From Ascarosepion bandense (Eukaryota > Mollusca > Cephalopoda > Sepiida > Sepiidae), in assembly GCA_037127315.1 (NCBI GenBank), contig JBBBDQ010001124.1, forward strand, positions 2,678,501-2,742,500: a stretch of 64,000 nucleotides of DNA, in the 5' to 3' direction. Every line of letters starts with the position of its first letter. Positions within the stretch are counted from its first letter, which is position 1. Of the stretch, positions 9,840 to 22,124 are shown one piece after another. A program made the position numbers and the translations under genes. The notes beneath the pieces are model-generated. The model searched no databases and was not told where the DNA came from. It saw only the letters and a program-made list of their open reading frames with translations.

Positions 9840-10552
9840 CCAGTACAATATTTCCTTTTCTGCTCCTTCCCTTTTCTTCCAGTAGCAAAATTTAAAGTAA
9901 TTTTATCCCTACAATAGTAAGGCAATATTATTTTAAACAGAAAAATTTTTGAAAAACTTTTGGCAGAGCCAAATATTACATCATGTTAACTTTTTCTCTA
10001 TTTTACTTTCCCCTTTTTCTTTCTCTTTTTCCATTTTAGGTATCTATCCCTTTCTTCTCACTCCCATTTAGATGGTGTGATTTTTTTCTTTCTTCCCACC
10101 CCATCTTTCCTTTAACTCTTTCCCTGTCTACCCCATTGTTTTACGTTTTTCCCTTTCTTTCCATTTTCCCTACTTACTTTCTTGTAACACGCTTAATTTT
10201 TAATTTCTTAACATAGATGTAATCTAAAAGTAATTTTCAATGATTGTTTCTTGAATCTTATTCACCATCTCTCTTTTCTTTTCCCCTGCTTCCCTACCCT
10301 CCGTATCAATGTCTAGATGACAACCTTCTAACAAAATCTCTTCTCTCTTTTAGCATCTTTCCTGTTATTCTTTCTGATATTATTTTAATTTTTCTTCTTT
10401 CATGTAAGCTTCCGGGTATGAATTTCTTTTTCAGTATACTTCCAGTAAATGAATTTTTTATTGCATTTGCATAATAAATGAATTTCAGCACTGAAGAATT
10501 GAGGTTTTTCCTTTTTCCTTGCTGAAATAGCCATGCAGCATATGTAATTTTG
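9840..10552. other. Pyrimidine-rich interval, no gene recognised
   Basis: From about 9990 to 10480 the plus strand is unusually rich in C and T (long TTTCTCTTTTTCC-type runs). The open frames here (76, 61 and 70 codons) are low-complexity and carry no motif. Confidence 0.5.
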
Positions 10553-10720
10553 GGAGTTATATATATATATAGTCATCTGAAGACAGTCCTGTTTTGCTGT
10601 ATCACAGCTCATCAGTACGGTTAGATATTCGATAAAATTCTAGCCAGGATTGAAACCCGAACAAACTGACATCAGTCAGCAATTCTACCTCTGAGCTATG
10701 GGCGTTCAGTAGAGAAAGGC
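10553..10720 (-). mobile_element. tRNA-like SINE family C, copy C2
   Basis: Inverse of C1: TA run, AGTCATCTGAAGACAGTCCT, GTATCACAGCTCATCAGTAC, then on the minus strand B box GGTTTCAATCCTGG and A box region GCCCATAGCTCAGAGGTAGA. That A box matches tRNA better than C1 does. No target duplication found because the tail is TA repeat. Confidence 0.8.
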
Positions 10721-10870
10721 AAACTTTAGCATGTTATATACAATGTAAACATACACCAGTAGCCGAGAGTGTTCAAATTCATTACTGAATGAACAATGCG
10801 TAAATGACTAAGTAGCTACTGTTTTTAAAGTCTACTGTTTCTCTATAGTGCTCAATCAACATTCAGAGTG

Positions 10871-10957
10871 TAAATGGTCATCTGCAGACAGTCCTGTTTT
10901 GCTGTATCACAGCTCATCAGTATGGTTATATATATATATATATATATATATGTCTAA

Positions 10958-10997
<40 letters not shown>

Positions 10998-11000
10998 AAA
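10871..11000 (-). mobile_element. 3' fragment of SINE family C plus (TA)n
   Basis: GTCATCTGCAGACAGTCCTG through CAGCTCATCAGTATGGTTA repeats the 3' part of family C, followed by two TA runs (about 10927-10951 and 10962-10993) separated by a short GTCTAACCA inverse. The tRNA-like part is absent. Confidence 0.7.
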
Positions 11001-12578
11001 ATATATTTATTTAGAATTTATAACAGAAATATGTTATATATCACTACAAAATAGCTATTGTGTAGTGATATGATAACATATTTATGTTATAAACTCTAAA
11101 TAAATATTATTTACTTTACTTTGAGCACTTTTTTAATAATAGTGTTTCTTTAGATACAGAATTTCATCCATACCTACCCTATACTTTTGTCTATATTGCA
11201 GTAAAAACAATCATTTTATAATGATTGACTATGCTAAATATTAAAACTAATATACCAGTCAGTCGGTTTTGTCAACACTCATTACAACTGTAATGGGGAA
11301 ATATTATGACAGACTACATACATATATCACGAGACACATGAATGAAAAGGAGTGGAAAAACAAAAATTTTGCTGAAGTCATCTCACCTGAAGATGCTAGA
11401 GACCCAGCAAAGCAAACCCAAGAAAACACTCTCTTTGTTTACAAAGAGAGGGCTGCCTGGGCCCAATAAACAGTGTCTTCAACACCTTCAGATGGAACAA
11501 CAAGTGTGACTGTTTCACAGGAACACAGACTTTAATCTTTTTCTGCATACATACATTTCACTACAACTACAAATCCTGGATTCATTTAACTCCATACTGC
11601 ATTTTCTCTTTGAACATTTACACAGTTAATAATTTCACTTCCTACAAATTGATGTTATTCTGTTCTGTAAATAAAATTCTATTTAAACATACAAACGAAA
11701 CACTTACATTCTTTCAACCTTCTAATCTGGCATAATTTGTGGAAAATTTGTTTATGTTTGGCACAAGGCCAGTTTAATAAACATACACAAGCTCCCTACT
11801 TCAAAACTTCCATTGCAGAGGAATTGTGTTTTGACACACGTGAAGCAATTTTCTTGTATTGTGTGCCTTATAATTAGCAGATATTGCTTGAAATTCTGTG
11901 ACAAAACATTCTCCCTATCGTAATAAATTCTACTGTTCAGTTCAGCTTGATCTGATTAGACCCACATGGATATAATGCAAAAAATGTTGATATATAGTTC
12001 AGTAAGAACATGGTATGATCAGGTTACATGAATTTAAGTATATGTGGAATTAACTTATTTTGATTGAGGGTAATTTGGTTTGGGAGAGTCAGCATGCAAG
12101 CAATTGGCAGTCAACCTTCAATCAGAAATTAGTAGTACAAGGTTGGCACCAATTTTATCAGAAAAGTGAGAGGATTTACATGGGCCCTGCTGGCTATAAT
12201 GCAGTTCATCCCTTATTCAACTTCTCATTCTTTCTAATAAATGTTATGAATAAAACAAACACTTAAAAAATAAAGAGTTATATTTTGCTAAAATGACAAC
12301 CACCTGTCTACAAAGAAGTATGAAAATTAAAAGATTATTTTAATGGAATTCTAAAAAATAAGAAATATTAATTTATTACAATAATTATTATTATAATGAT
12401 GATGATTTGCTTAAAAAAGTATTAGGTTTAATTGATAAGTCTGTTGAACATGTTTCATTATATTATTCCACAAATTATTCAAATAAACATCCTCACTTTT
12501 CTTGTTTTAGTCAGTTTTTTTCTGGTATATTGTATTTAGTAATGTTTATATATTGTTCATAACTTTTTTCTTTACTAA
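11001..12578. other. AT-rich interval, no gene recognised
   Basis: AATTTATAACAGAAATATGTTATATATCACTACAAAATAGCTATTGTG (11020-11065 region) has a cousin at 35064-35115, so the flank of the TA run is a dispersed repeat. A 66-codon frame at 11269-11469 has non-random looking composition but no motif I recognise. A 68-codon frame at 12060-12266 is also unassigned. Confidence 0.4.
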
Positions 12579-12580
12579 TA

Positions 12581-13289
12581 TTAGGTTGTCCCAAAAGTTC
12601 GTAAACACTTGCAAAAGATTTAAATTTTACTTGCCAAGTAATCTAAGGTTACCAGAAAACATTTACAAAAATTGAAATTTTACTCGCAAAAACAACAAAA
12701 ATTATTGCTCAAAATAATGACCTTCATTTTCCAAGACTTTCTGTCATCAATCTGCAAGCTTTCGGATCTGGTCAAAGTACCATTCAGCCGGCTTCGAATC
12801 AAAGAATTCTTGATACGCTTCCTCGACTTCATCAAACCGGCAGCACTTCAGAAAGTGTTGCATTGAGCGAAAAAGGCTGTAATCTGATAGAGCACAGTCA
12901 GGACTGTAGGCTGGATGTGGCAGAACCTCAACACCATCCAGCTCTTCAAACTTGTCTTTGGTCTTCCTGGTGGTGTGTAGCTTGGCATTGTCCTGCTGCA
13001 TCAAAGCACGCTTTCGGTTGATCAGAGCCGGGTACTTTTGCTTCAACTTTTCGTAGACCCACTCAAGTTGCTGACATTAATGTTCGGCACTGATAGCATT
13101 TGGAACCAACTCAAAATGCACGATTCCTTCAAAGTTCTACCAAACACAAAACATGACTTTCTTGCCGAATCGATCTTGTTTTGGAACCGATGGTGTCTCT
13201 TGCTCTTTCTGAAGCCATCGCTTGTCTCGATTGTGCTGGACCAGATAGACCCATTTCGCAAGTGTTTATGAACTTTTGGGACAACCTAA
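12581..13289 (-). mobile_element. Deleted mariner-type DNA transposon, copy 2
   Basis: Terminal repeats TTAGGTTGTCCCAAAAGTTC and the inverse ending 13289, with TA at 12579-12580 and 13290-13291. Differs from copy 1 by about 60 extra bases near the left end, flanked by two AAATTTTACT copies; copy 1 probably lost this by deletion between direct repeats. The interior deletion of the N-terminal half is the same as in copy 1. Confidence 0.95.
12747..13261 (-). pseudogene. mariner transposase, C-terminal half, broken
   Basis: Minus-strand frames give KQKYPALINRKRALMQQDNA, then LPHPAYSPDCALSDYSLF, then AYQEFFDSKPAEWYFDQIRK. Closer to open than copy 1 (no stop before MQQDN), but the APSD motif has become ALSD, a few residues are missing after CCRFD, and the N-terminal half is absent. 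Same 35-residue Asp-Asp spacing by my count. Confidence 0.9.
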
Positions 13290-13291
13290 TA

Positions 13292-13564
13292 TTTGCTGAC
13301 ATTCTATATTGACAAATTTCAACTTTGAGTGGCAAAGCCGCATGGGAAATTTCTTATTCAAGTGAATTTTATACACAGAATGAATTTTTGAATTTTCAAA
13401 TTTATACAAGAAATTGGAATAATAAATAAAAGCAAAAGCAAAGAATAAAAACTTATAATTTTGTATCTTTTATAATTACAACAAAGAATGAAATACAAAG
13501 CAGACATTGTTCTTTTTATTTATCTTTATTAAAAATATTGATAACTTGTTTTGCGGATGGAAGG
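13292..13564. other. AT-rich flank, nothing recognised
   Basis: No family recognised between the mariner and family B copy B2. Confidence 0.4.
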
Positions 13565-13992
13565 TTGTATTAGGTTTGATTTATTTTGGTTTACAGTATG
13601 TCAGCTTCAATAAGTTATTTAATGCTGACAAGATCTTTTGGATATGTTCACATTAATAGAATATGCATTCTTTGTAAGAAATCAATTTTTAGATCAGGTT
13701 TCATTGACATATTTTTGAAAAGAGGGTTTTTGTTAAGAGTCAAATGTATTGCTGGTAATATTTTTTTTGCAAAAAATCTTGCTATTTTACTATAAAAATC
13801 TATTTTTGTACTATCGTAGTGTTTTTATCCCAGTTTGAGAGTTAACTATTTAACCATAGCTGGGACCCTAACAGGTGCTACCACTACATTTCAGGGTGGA
13901 CCTAGGAACAATAGCAATTAAGAGGTGGTTTCATGCTCCTCAAAAGCTCCTGATCAGAGGCCTTGCTGCTGGATGAAGTTTATTGTCATATC
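13565..13992 (-). mobile_element. Retroposon family B, copy B2
   Basis: Shares with B1 and B4: GTATTGCTGGTAATATTTTT, TTTACTATAAAA, CATAGTGTTTTTATCCCAGTTTG-type block, GGGACCCTAACAGGTGCTACC, CTGATCAGAGGCCTTGCTGC and GTTTATTGTCATAT. Target duplications not found, so ends are approximate. Confidence 0.7.
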
Positions 13993-14273
13993 CTGGACAG
14001 AAGTTTTATTATACAACCAAACAATATAAATTTTTTATATATAAATTAAGTCAGAATAGTAATGGTAATATTAGCCATTTTCTTATAAAAATATTTGGTG
14101 GTCAGTGACCAAGCAGCCAGTAAAAAATTTATAAAATTTTTCTCTTAAGACAATTTTTGAGGAAAAATAGGTTTCCCAAGTACACTGTTATTGCTCTATC
14201 CACTATTGATGGAGGTTTACTTCCTAACCTTTGTTTGAAGTGGTGTGGAACATCAACATCTTAACTATACCAT

Positions 14274-14571
14274 TCAGTCAGTTAAGTGCCATACGTGATA
14301 CACACTTGGGTGATCATGTCTCGAAAGAAACATGACTGACTGGGTAGAAGATTATCCCGCAGTAGGTTGCCATTGCTTTCTGCGGTAGACTGTTTGCCGA
14401 CCAAGGCTATAGAACCCAATCTGTCCTGCTATTTAACCCATAACTGGAAGGAAGAGATGGATTAATACCTTTCCCAAGGGTATTTGTGCATAAGTGAATA
14501 CAATGGATTCAACTGGAATTTGAATTCGGCTCCCCGGTTTCTCGTTCCGAGCCGATATCCACTGTACCACA
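14274..14571 (-). mobile_element. tRNA-like SINE family A, copy A3
   Basis: Nearly full copy: starts (plus orientation) ATTCAGTCAGTTAAGTGCC and ends at CACTGTACCACA, with B box GAATTCGGCTCC inverse and stem region CATGTCTCGAAAGAAACATG. Beyond the A-box end the plus strand continues ACACACATCCTAT, matching the GGATGTG extension seen in other copies. Confidence 0.88.
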
Positions 14572-14849
14572 ACACACATCCTATCCCATTATTTTCTCTT
14601 AAAGTTATATGTGCTATCTATTTTAGTTATTGCTGTTGTTGAAAGTCTTCAAGTGATGTGATTTCTGTTATTTGGTACAGTTATTTATCATCCTATAGTG
14701 CTAGTTGCTACAATGAGCACATGGTTGCAAAAGAAAGAACAAACAAGGATTAAAATTTCAACAAACATGCATTCATCAATTTTTAGAATATGTACATAAT
14801 TGTGTGAAAAGGTAACAAAATTGTTGATATGTGGCTCTTCAGTTTACAT

Positions 14850-15500
14850 TTGTAAGGGTAGCAATTAGGTGATAGGGTGTTGTTGTTAAGGTCATGTGTG
14901 GGTATCAGGCTGGTGGCCGTAGTCACGGTGATGACAATGAAAGAGATTTAAAGTGAAGCTGCGAATCAGTGGTGACATGAGCAGGGTCTCATTGGTGGGG
15001 TTGATCCACAGTAAGGTTTGGTGAGGTGTGTTGGCAGATCAGTGGGTTGGGGTCACAGTTGTGATGATGAAAGAAGTCTGGAGTGGATTAGTGAAACTTG
15101 ATTGAATGGAATGTCTTTGTTGGATTTTGGTTGAATGAGAGATCTAATAAAAAAAGGATTCATAGTAGTGGTGGTAATGAGAGAGGCCTGGAGTGGAATA
15201 GTGAAGCTGTCAAGATATTAGAAATCACAGTGGTGATGTTGAGAGACATCTGGTGATGACAGCTGGCCTGTGAAATGCATACCATCTATGAAGAGTCAGG
15301 AATCTGGTTACTGTTACATAGGATTGACTAACCTCATGGTGGTGACAATGAGAGAGGTGGTCAGAGTTGTGACAACATCCTGCTATTGTCAACAGCTGGT
15401 GTGTCAGCCTGACACTGTGTGTAAAGAATCAGGTTGCCTGTTACAGTGGATTGACTGAGGTAATATTGGTGACAAGAGGAGCAGTAATGGTGGTGATGAC
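14850..15500 (+). repeat. Degenerate GT-rich tandem-like region
   Basis: Irregularly repeated phrases: GGTGATGACAATGAAAGAG, GATGATGAAAGAAGTCTGGA, GGTAATGAGAGAGGCCTGGA, GGTGACAATGAGAGAGGTGG, and AGTGGATTAGTGAA-like strings. Strong G-over-C bias on the plus strand. Probably a decayed minisatellite; no coding signal. The rest of 14572-16135 shows no recognised family. Confidence 0.5.
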
Positions 15501-16135
15501 AAAAGGTGATACAGTTGCTGACAGTCAGCCAAGTGTTGTTTATGATCGGCTTTCTTTGAAGCAAATCAGGTGGTTTCCAGAATCATCTACTTTTAATGGC
15601 AATGTCCACGATTAGCTATTGTATCTTAGATTTTTGCAGGGACTTGTTTTGTGGACCAGATGTGATGCCTGGAGTCCCTACGCAGAAGACAACTTCTCTA
15701 TTTTGGGTTTTGCTACTTAGCTATCATATCCAGCTGTAGAGTGAATCAGAAATACATTTCATTTGCAACAGAGTATAACACATCCATGAATTTTGAAGAA
15801 AGATGATCCTTGCTAAAACCTACAGGCTTCATTCACTTGAGGCTACCTTTAACCATTGATTTAGGAAAGCAGTTGTACATGGCTGGCAATTTAGATATTT
15901 CTGAATAGGTGTGGCACCATATCTGACATCCATATTAAAGTTAGAATCTGACAAGGCTATTTAAGAACATGAGTTTTTTGGTTAATGTTCTGGTGTTGTG
16001 CAATTTCTTTATTTCCGATAATAAATTTGTTATAACTGATCCATGCATCAAGGTATTTGAAGTGTTTAGTATTTACTAATTCCATATCCTGAATTTTTAG
16101 GATGAATTCAGGGTAGATCATAGAAACATATTTGA

Positions 16136-16694
16136 CTAGCAGTATAGCTCAGCATTGCTTGGGTGTAATGAAAGCTTTAAATCTAATCCATGGTCTTGGA
16201 GCTCAGACTCTGCCTAAAGAATATTTGTGTGAGAATCGGATGAAAATTGTGGATTTGTATAAAGTTTGGTGAGAATCGGATAAAAATTGTGGATTTGTAT
16301 AAAGGACATACAGACAGATAAACAGACACACACACAAACATCTTGCCTTTTATATATATATATATATATTATCGATTTTCTGCACTATTGTAAGAACTGC
16401 AACCTTGAAACTTCCGAATATCGTTTCTTATGTCTTTGTCTATGAGTGTATCAAATCTGATTAAAATCGGACCACTCCTTCTATAACCCGATTTTTTTGA
16501 TTATCAATTTTCGATATTTATCGGGGGTATATCAACACAAAACCTAGCTAAGAACACTCACAGACGCTTATAGTACAACTGTGTAAATTTTCAAGAAAAT
16601 TGGTTCAGTTGTTTCGGAGTCTATAGATAATGGATACACACACAGACACACACATACATACACAGACAAACTTTCATTTATAAATAAGTTTAGA
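16136..16694 (-). mobile_element. Non-autonomous Helitron, copy H3 (short type)
   Basis: On the minus strand: TCTAAACTTATTTATAAATG start (16694), body with CCGAAACAACTGAACC, TA run, short-type middle, hairpin CCAAGCAATGC, CTGCTAG end (16136) followed by T. A duplicated GGTGAGAATCGGATAAAAAT stretch lies inside. Non-coding. Confidence 0.92.
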
Positions 16695-16789
16695 TTAGTA
16701 CAATATCCCATATAACTAAATAAATTATTGTTCTATTATTTTACATATATGGGCTCCTTGATATTCTATAACCTTCACCAGGCTTTCAG

Positions 16790-17520
16790 CTTATAAATTA
16801 TTAACTTTTGTACTGTTCTGATATTAACATTACTTGAAGTAGTTTTTATTGGTACCAAATATTTTCTTAGCTTATACATACCTTTAATGATAAAAAATAA
16901 GTTTTCTATTAGATTAATATCTGAACAATCTAGGGGCCATTTTAATGATTTCATGTCTTTGAAACTTTTTTTTTTTCAAGATGGGCAATAGGTTTGCAGA
17001 ATGGGAAAGAGGTATTGTCTTGTCTGAATATACTCTTTAGTTTAAAGCTTCTTGGTAATGCACAGCACCAATCAGAAAGTGTCTTATCCAAGAATTTTAT
17101 AATAATTCTCTGCATTTATCTGGATACCAGCATCTATTTTGAATTGACCCATTATTTTATTACAAACAATACCAGTCCAAAAAATACATCACTTCCTGCT
17201 GATGTTTTCTAAGTCATATTAGTTAACTATTTCCACAAATGACCAGTTCTAGCCCAGTCATCAGATACATATAATATAGCTCTAAATTCATCACTAAAAA
17301 ACACTGTTGAGGAATTCATTTTCAGATATTTATTTGCCAAACTTATTCATTTCTCTTTGTAGTGTTTACTTAAAGGTAGTAGTTTGGTTGTTTTTTGTCT
17401 TTAGTCAAATTTCTTAGTAGTGTTGAAGTTACTCACTCACTATAACATTTTTTGTTGAGATTTACAAACTAGTTCTGTTCAATTTTGCAAATCAACTAAT
17501 GAAGTTTGAATACGCTGATT
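16790..17520 (-). pseudogene. Tc1-type transposase relic
   Basis: Minus-strand reading in broken frames gives NSVFFSDEFRAILYVSDDWA (around 17310-17240), matching the FSDE block of Tc1 transposases, and SLKWPLDCSDINLIENLFFI (around 16955-16880), matching the WP-QSPDxNPIEN block with the third catalytic acidic residue. Many stops and frameshifts. Terminal repeats were not identified. Confidence 0.7.
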
Positions 17521-17699
17521 TGTTTCGAAAAATACTTTGGCAAAAACTCTACTTTGCTGTTTTTACACACCTTAGTAAAACCAACTGTACTTTGTACTAC
17601 CTTATCTGTTTGTACTTCTTTGCAAAATTTGGTTTCAATCAGTCAATGTATAGCTATTTTAAAGGGTGTAACAGATGGACAGACAGATAGAAGTCACTG

Positions 17700-18600
17700 A
17701 ATTCTATACATATAGATTCTACATCTTTCCTCTAGGCAGTTTTCTATCGGCACTCCCATATTCCTTAAAAAAACAATCTGATAAAAAAGCTTAACCAGCA
17801 ATTGTTTTAAAACTTATTCTGGATATAAAAAGGCTTCAAACCTAAAAGCAAAAAAAGTGTTGTTCTGCAGCTCAGATGACTAGGATCAAAGTGTAGTATC
17901 TGTTCTCAGGTACTCACTTTCTGCTTGCAAGCAATGACAAGCTAAGACTAGCTAACAGCAACACTGTGATGAACTCTCCTTTTCAGGATAAAAATTCTCA
18001 CCAGTTACAAATTTGTCCTTTCCAAAACAACATGCTTCACTGCTCACAAATTTTTTTTTCAGGACAATGCTCTTCAGCAACTATAAAATTATCCTTCTCT
18101 ATTTTTACATGAACATGCAGAGTTTTTTTTTTTTTTTTGCTTAGTGCACTTTAACCTTATTTTTGTTGATGTAATTTCTTTAATGAAAATAGACTTGGTA
18201 AAATATTTTTTACTTAAGTTTTCATTTAGTTTGTTGTTGTCTTCCATCATTCAATATCTCCTTGCCGGCCATTATACCACTGGCAACATCCGTTTAGAAT
18301 TTGTCCAACCAGCTTCTTAAAATATTTTATTGTTGGTCAGTTCACATGTCTTCCTTATTATGATTTTATTTGCAAATCTCTTTTTCTAATATTTTTAAAT
18401 CCATTTTTCTTGTATCTTGTCAATATCTATAATTTATTTTTAGTTATCCTATAATTTCTTTTCAATTTCTAATGTTTTAATCACTGATAAATTTACAATA
18501 TCTTGTTTTTCTTTGGAGTTTACATTTTTATTGTAACAAATAGTAATCTTTATATATTTGAAATTAAGAATAAGTATCAATAAGTAGACTTTTATATACA
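17700..18600. other. AT-rich interval, nothing recognised
   Basis: No gene or repeat family recognised. T-rich runs near 18052 and 18121. Confidence 0.45.
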
Positions 18601-18611
18601 TTTATTTACAT

Positions 18612-19260
18612 TGTGGTTATAACAACCGAGCAAAAATAAGGGACCAGATGTTTGCTCTCTCATGACAAAAAGGCAAATGACCAAAAGTCGTCGCTGTGCA
18701 TCCGGGTTCCAGTTGAAAAATAAAAATTAATCAAATATTAAATTTCCATTTCACGAGCCTACGCAAATTTTATTTATCAGCCAATGGGAAGCCCAGAATC
18801 AAATACGGATATGAATTCCCAAATGACCACCTGCATCCAAAAAGCCGAAATAAAAAGCCGAGACAGAAAGCACCCAGCAGACAGACCGACAGTGACAGGC
18901 GAGAGTAATTAATATCTCCCTTGACCAAGTCAAGTGGCTACTATGCTCGTTCCTTCACCTCTCCTTCTCTGTCTCAAAACTACTTACTGACCTAAGGAGC
19001 GACTACATCAAAGACATTCCTCACTTAACCCGCTCCCCACATTCCTAAGCCTTAAATCTCTTTCAGCATATTATTTGCCATGAACATTTTAACCTCTGTT
19101 GAACCTATATTCAAGTATTACTTTAATTGTAAAAACATTAATTGCTATGTGTATATATAAAATGACATTTTCTACTCAAATTGCTTTTCTTGATTTTATA
19201 ATCATTTTATGACTTATAGTGGGCTATCTATAACAAGGCCAAATTCCGTTAACCTGCAAC
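18612..19260. repeat. Possible solitary LTR or unclassified repeat
   Basis: A GC-richer island in AT-rich surroundings, starting TGTGGTTATAACAACC and ending with CCTGCAACA, so TG...CA ends are possible. It contains AAGCCGAGACAGAAAGC, CAGCAGACAGACCGACAG and an AATAAA near 18850. No second copy in the window, no clear target duplication and no tRNA-complementary site confirmed, so this is tentative. Confidence 0.25.
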
Positions 19261-21850
19261 AGTATACAACTACCCTTCCTTAGAATGGACTCCCACTACA
19301 ACGGGAAAAGAATAGATAAACAATTATAACATTATCATGAATGATAAACCTAATTGCATAATAAAAACTCACTCCCCCAAATAAGCTATTCTAAATATTT
19401 CTCATAAAAATACATATTTTAAGCTAAAATTTACATGCTATATTTATTGTATATAAAAAGTATATTCTTAATGTCATTAAAAAATAGTTAGTTCATACCA
19501 AATTTATTGAAAAGTATTGACTTGTGTAATATAATTTGACAGAGTGTAGTTATTCCAGGCTAGATCAATTTATTACTTAATGACAATAGAAAATCGATCC
19601 CCCACTTGATGTCCATTATAAATCTATATTAATATCTAACATAAATATATCATGAATATCTTACCAGCACCAGTTGTTTAATACCAATTTTTATTTTGAG
19701 AATACTGACTTGCTTTGGCAAAGTGTAAATTACGATCTCTAATTTTCTTTGAGATTGCTAGATTACGGCCTCTCTTGATAATCACAGATGGTGAGATTTT
19801 GTATTACTGCCCCCCAATGATAATTAAATAATTTGAAAGAATCGATCTCTTTTTCAGTGACTTTTAAAGTGAAAAGATATATTTGTTTTGCTCCCACCAA
19901 GATGTAATGACCTCAACTACAGATACTGAAGGTTGCTTTGAACTCTTTACATTTCACTTCATTTCTCATTTTCCCTTTTGTAAAATATCCTATCAATATA
20001 TTTGTTAATATTCATTTGTTCGAATTCTATGTTTTCTGGCTTATTTTTCCCAGGAGTTTGCCAATATTGTTTGTAGATCAAATGTACCAGGAGCATTAAA
20101 ATCTCATCATCGTTGATACCTGCAACAAGATTTTCTAAGTAACAATAAACTTTAAAATAAACAAAATAATCAGTTACCAGCTCTAATTTTGAATTGAATC
20201 ATTATCAGTCAAAGAATTGCTCAAACTTTTGAAAGGGTTCCATATAAAAAAAGTTGCAGTTTTATTTTAGTGTTAACAACATTTAAACTTGGTAGACAAA
20301 GGAAAGGTTTGACTTTCTTTGTTAAAATTTGTTTTCGTAAGTTTCAGCAATCTGTACATTGAAAATGAAGACAAGGGTGGTTTTTAGTGGCAAGGAATTA
20401 ATATAAACGTTACATGATGACCTTTATTTAAGGCCAAGTCATAGTACAAGTCACGGCCAGAACTGAGGACCAATCTCAAATCTCGTCATTCCACTAAGAA
20501 CAAAAATTTTTAGTTTTAGTCTGCATTATTTTCCTACTGTAGAAATTTTTTTTAAAAAGTAGAAAGCAAGAGCTTAATTAATTTGTCTTGAAAAGTTAAT
20601 CTTCTTTATCTTAGTATATTTTTTCTTTTCTAAGGTCTTATTACAATTATTACATAATTTGGATGAGCTTTGGATTTATCATTTTTCACCTCATTAGCAA
20701 GAGTGTATGAAATTTTATATGCATTTTAATCATTAAATTAATTATCCATGTGAAAACAGTTTAAAGAAACAAAAATCATATCGGAACTATGAATTCTGGG
20801 ACAAAAATGTAACATGAAACAAAATAAACATTAAAGTAACATTTTTATCTCATTGTTTAGAAATAAAATAACTATTGTTATGCTATCTTATTTTGTCATA
20901 AATATAAATTTTTATTATCGAAGTAGAAAAAAATGGCTCTTAAAAATGTGGGGTTTAGCATCAAAGTTAATATTTTGTACACCTTGTTAACAATATTTAA
21001 AAATAATATTAAAGTTATTGAATTGAATTATGACACCAACTTTACATAAAAACATTCTTAATAAAATATTTTTCATTCATTTTGTAATAAAAAATATTAT
21101 GTTTGTTTCTATTTTAACAGTAAACTAAAATTCAACATACTTTTCACAATGCAAATTACTCATAGATAATTAAATTTTACCATCAATATATTGTTATGAA
21201 TAATATAGAGAAAAATATTAAATTAACTTTAACAAATAATAACATTTTTAAATAAATTTTACTGTGTAAAAACAAAATCAAAGAAAAAAATCTGGAAGAA
21301 AAGTTGAAGAAATTAAATATAACAAAACTTTAATTAAATTAAATTGGAAGAGACATTATATTTATAATATTAAAGACGAGAAAAAAATTAGATTAATAAA
21401 TTATTTCTTTTATTATTTCTTTTATTATTTCTTTAAATTAAATAAAATTAGAATGTTATACTTTGGTTAAGACTTTTTTTAATTTGTTAGAAACAGAAAA
21501 ACAGATTGCCCATAAATAAAATTGATTATTAGTCTGTTTGCCTTTATGAATAAAAACTTCATAGAGAAGAATATTAAATTAACTGAGTGAAAAACGGGAA
21601 ACTGATTTCCAAGTAAAAAGACCAGGTTTCCTAAATTACTTTTTTTTTAATGAATTTTGCACAAAAGAATGTTTTATTTTTCAATGAAAACAAGATCAAA
21701 TTTGCTACTAGTGAAACAACAAGATTTTGAATAGACCTCCAGTGCTGGATGAGTGATACACTATGACATGACCTAAAGTAAAAGATCACTGTAGTTGTGG
21801 TTAGTGTTACCACTAATTAGCATATGCGTAGACATTATGTATAGGCTTGC
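19261..21850. other. Long AT-rich interval, nothing recognised
   Basis: About 2.6 kb with no family, RNA or coding signal I can support. A repeat-free stretch of this length is unusual for this window, so conserved non-coding or intronic sequence could be sought here. Confidence 0.5.
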
Positions 21851-22124
21851 TACATTAGGTAGTGCAATGGTATTTGAACTGTAATGGTACTTGTTACCAG
21901 TGGTATTTGCCATGTCTTGTATGGCTGATTGGCAGAGGAGTTCATTTATCTGCTAGTAGTATTAGCTCAAGCTCCAAGGGCCATCCCTCAAGCAAGTACT
22001 TCTCCTTTGAGAGGAGGTTAGGTTTATTGCCAGGCACCTGGCGCATCCACAAAATTGGGAAATGCTGAGGGGACTTTAGAATTTTTCCACAGTATTACCA
22101 ATAAATACACATTAAACTCAACCA

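Noticed and set aside
18612..19260. Calling a definite LTR retrotransposon here
   Set aside because: Only TG/CA-like edges and base composition support it; no paired LTR, target duplication or pol sequence nearby, so it is listed only as a low-confidence repeat.
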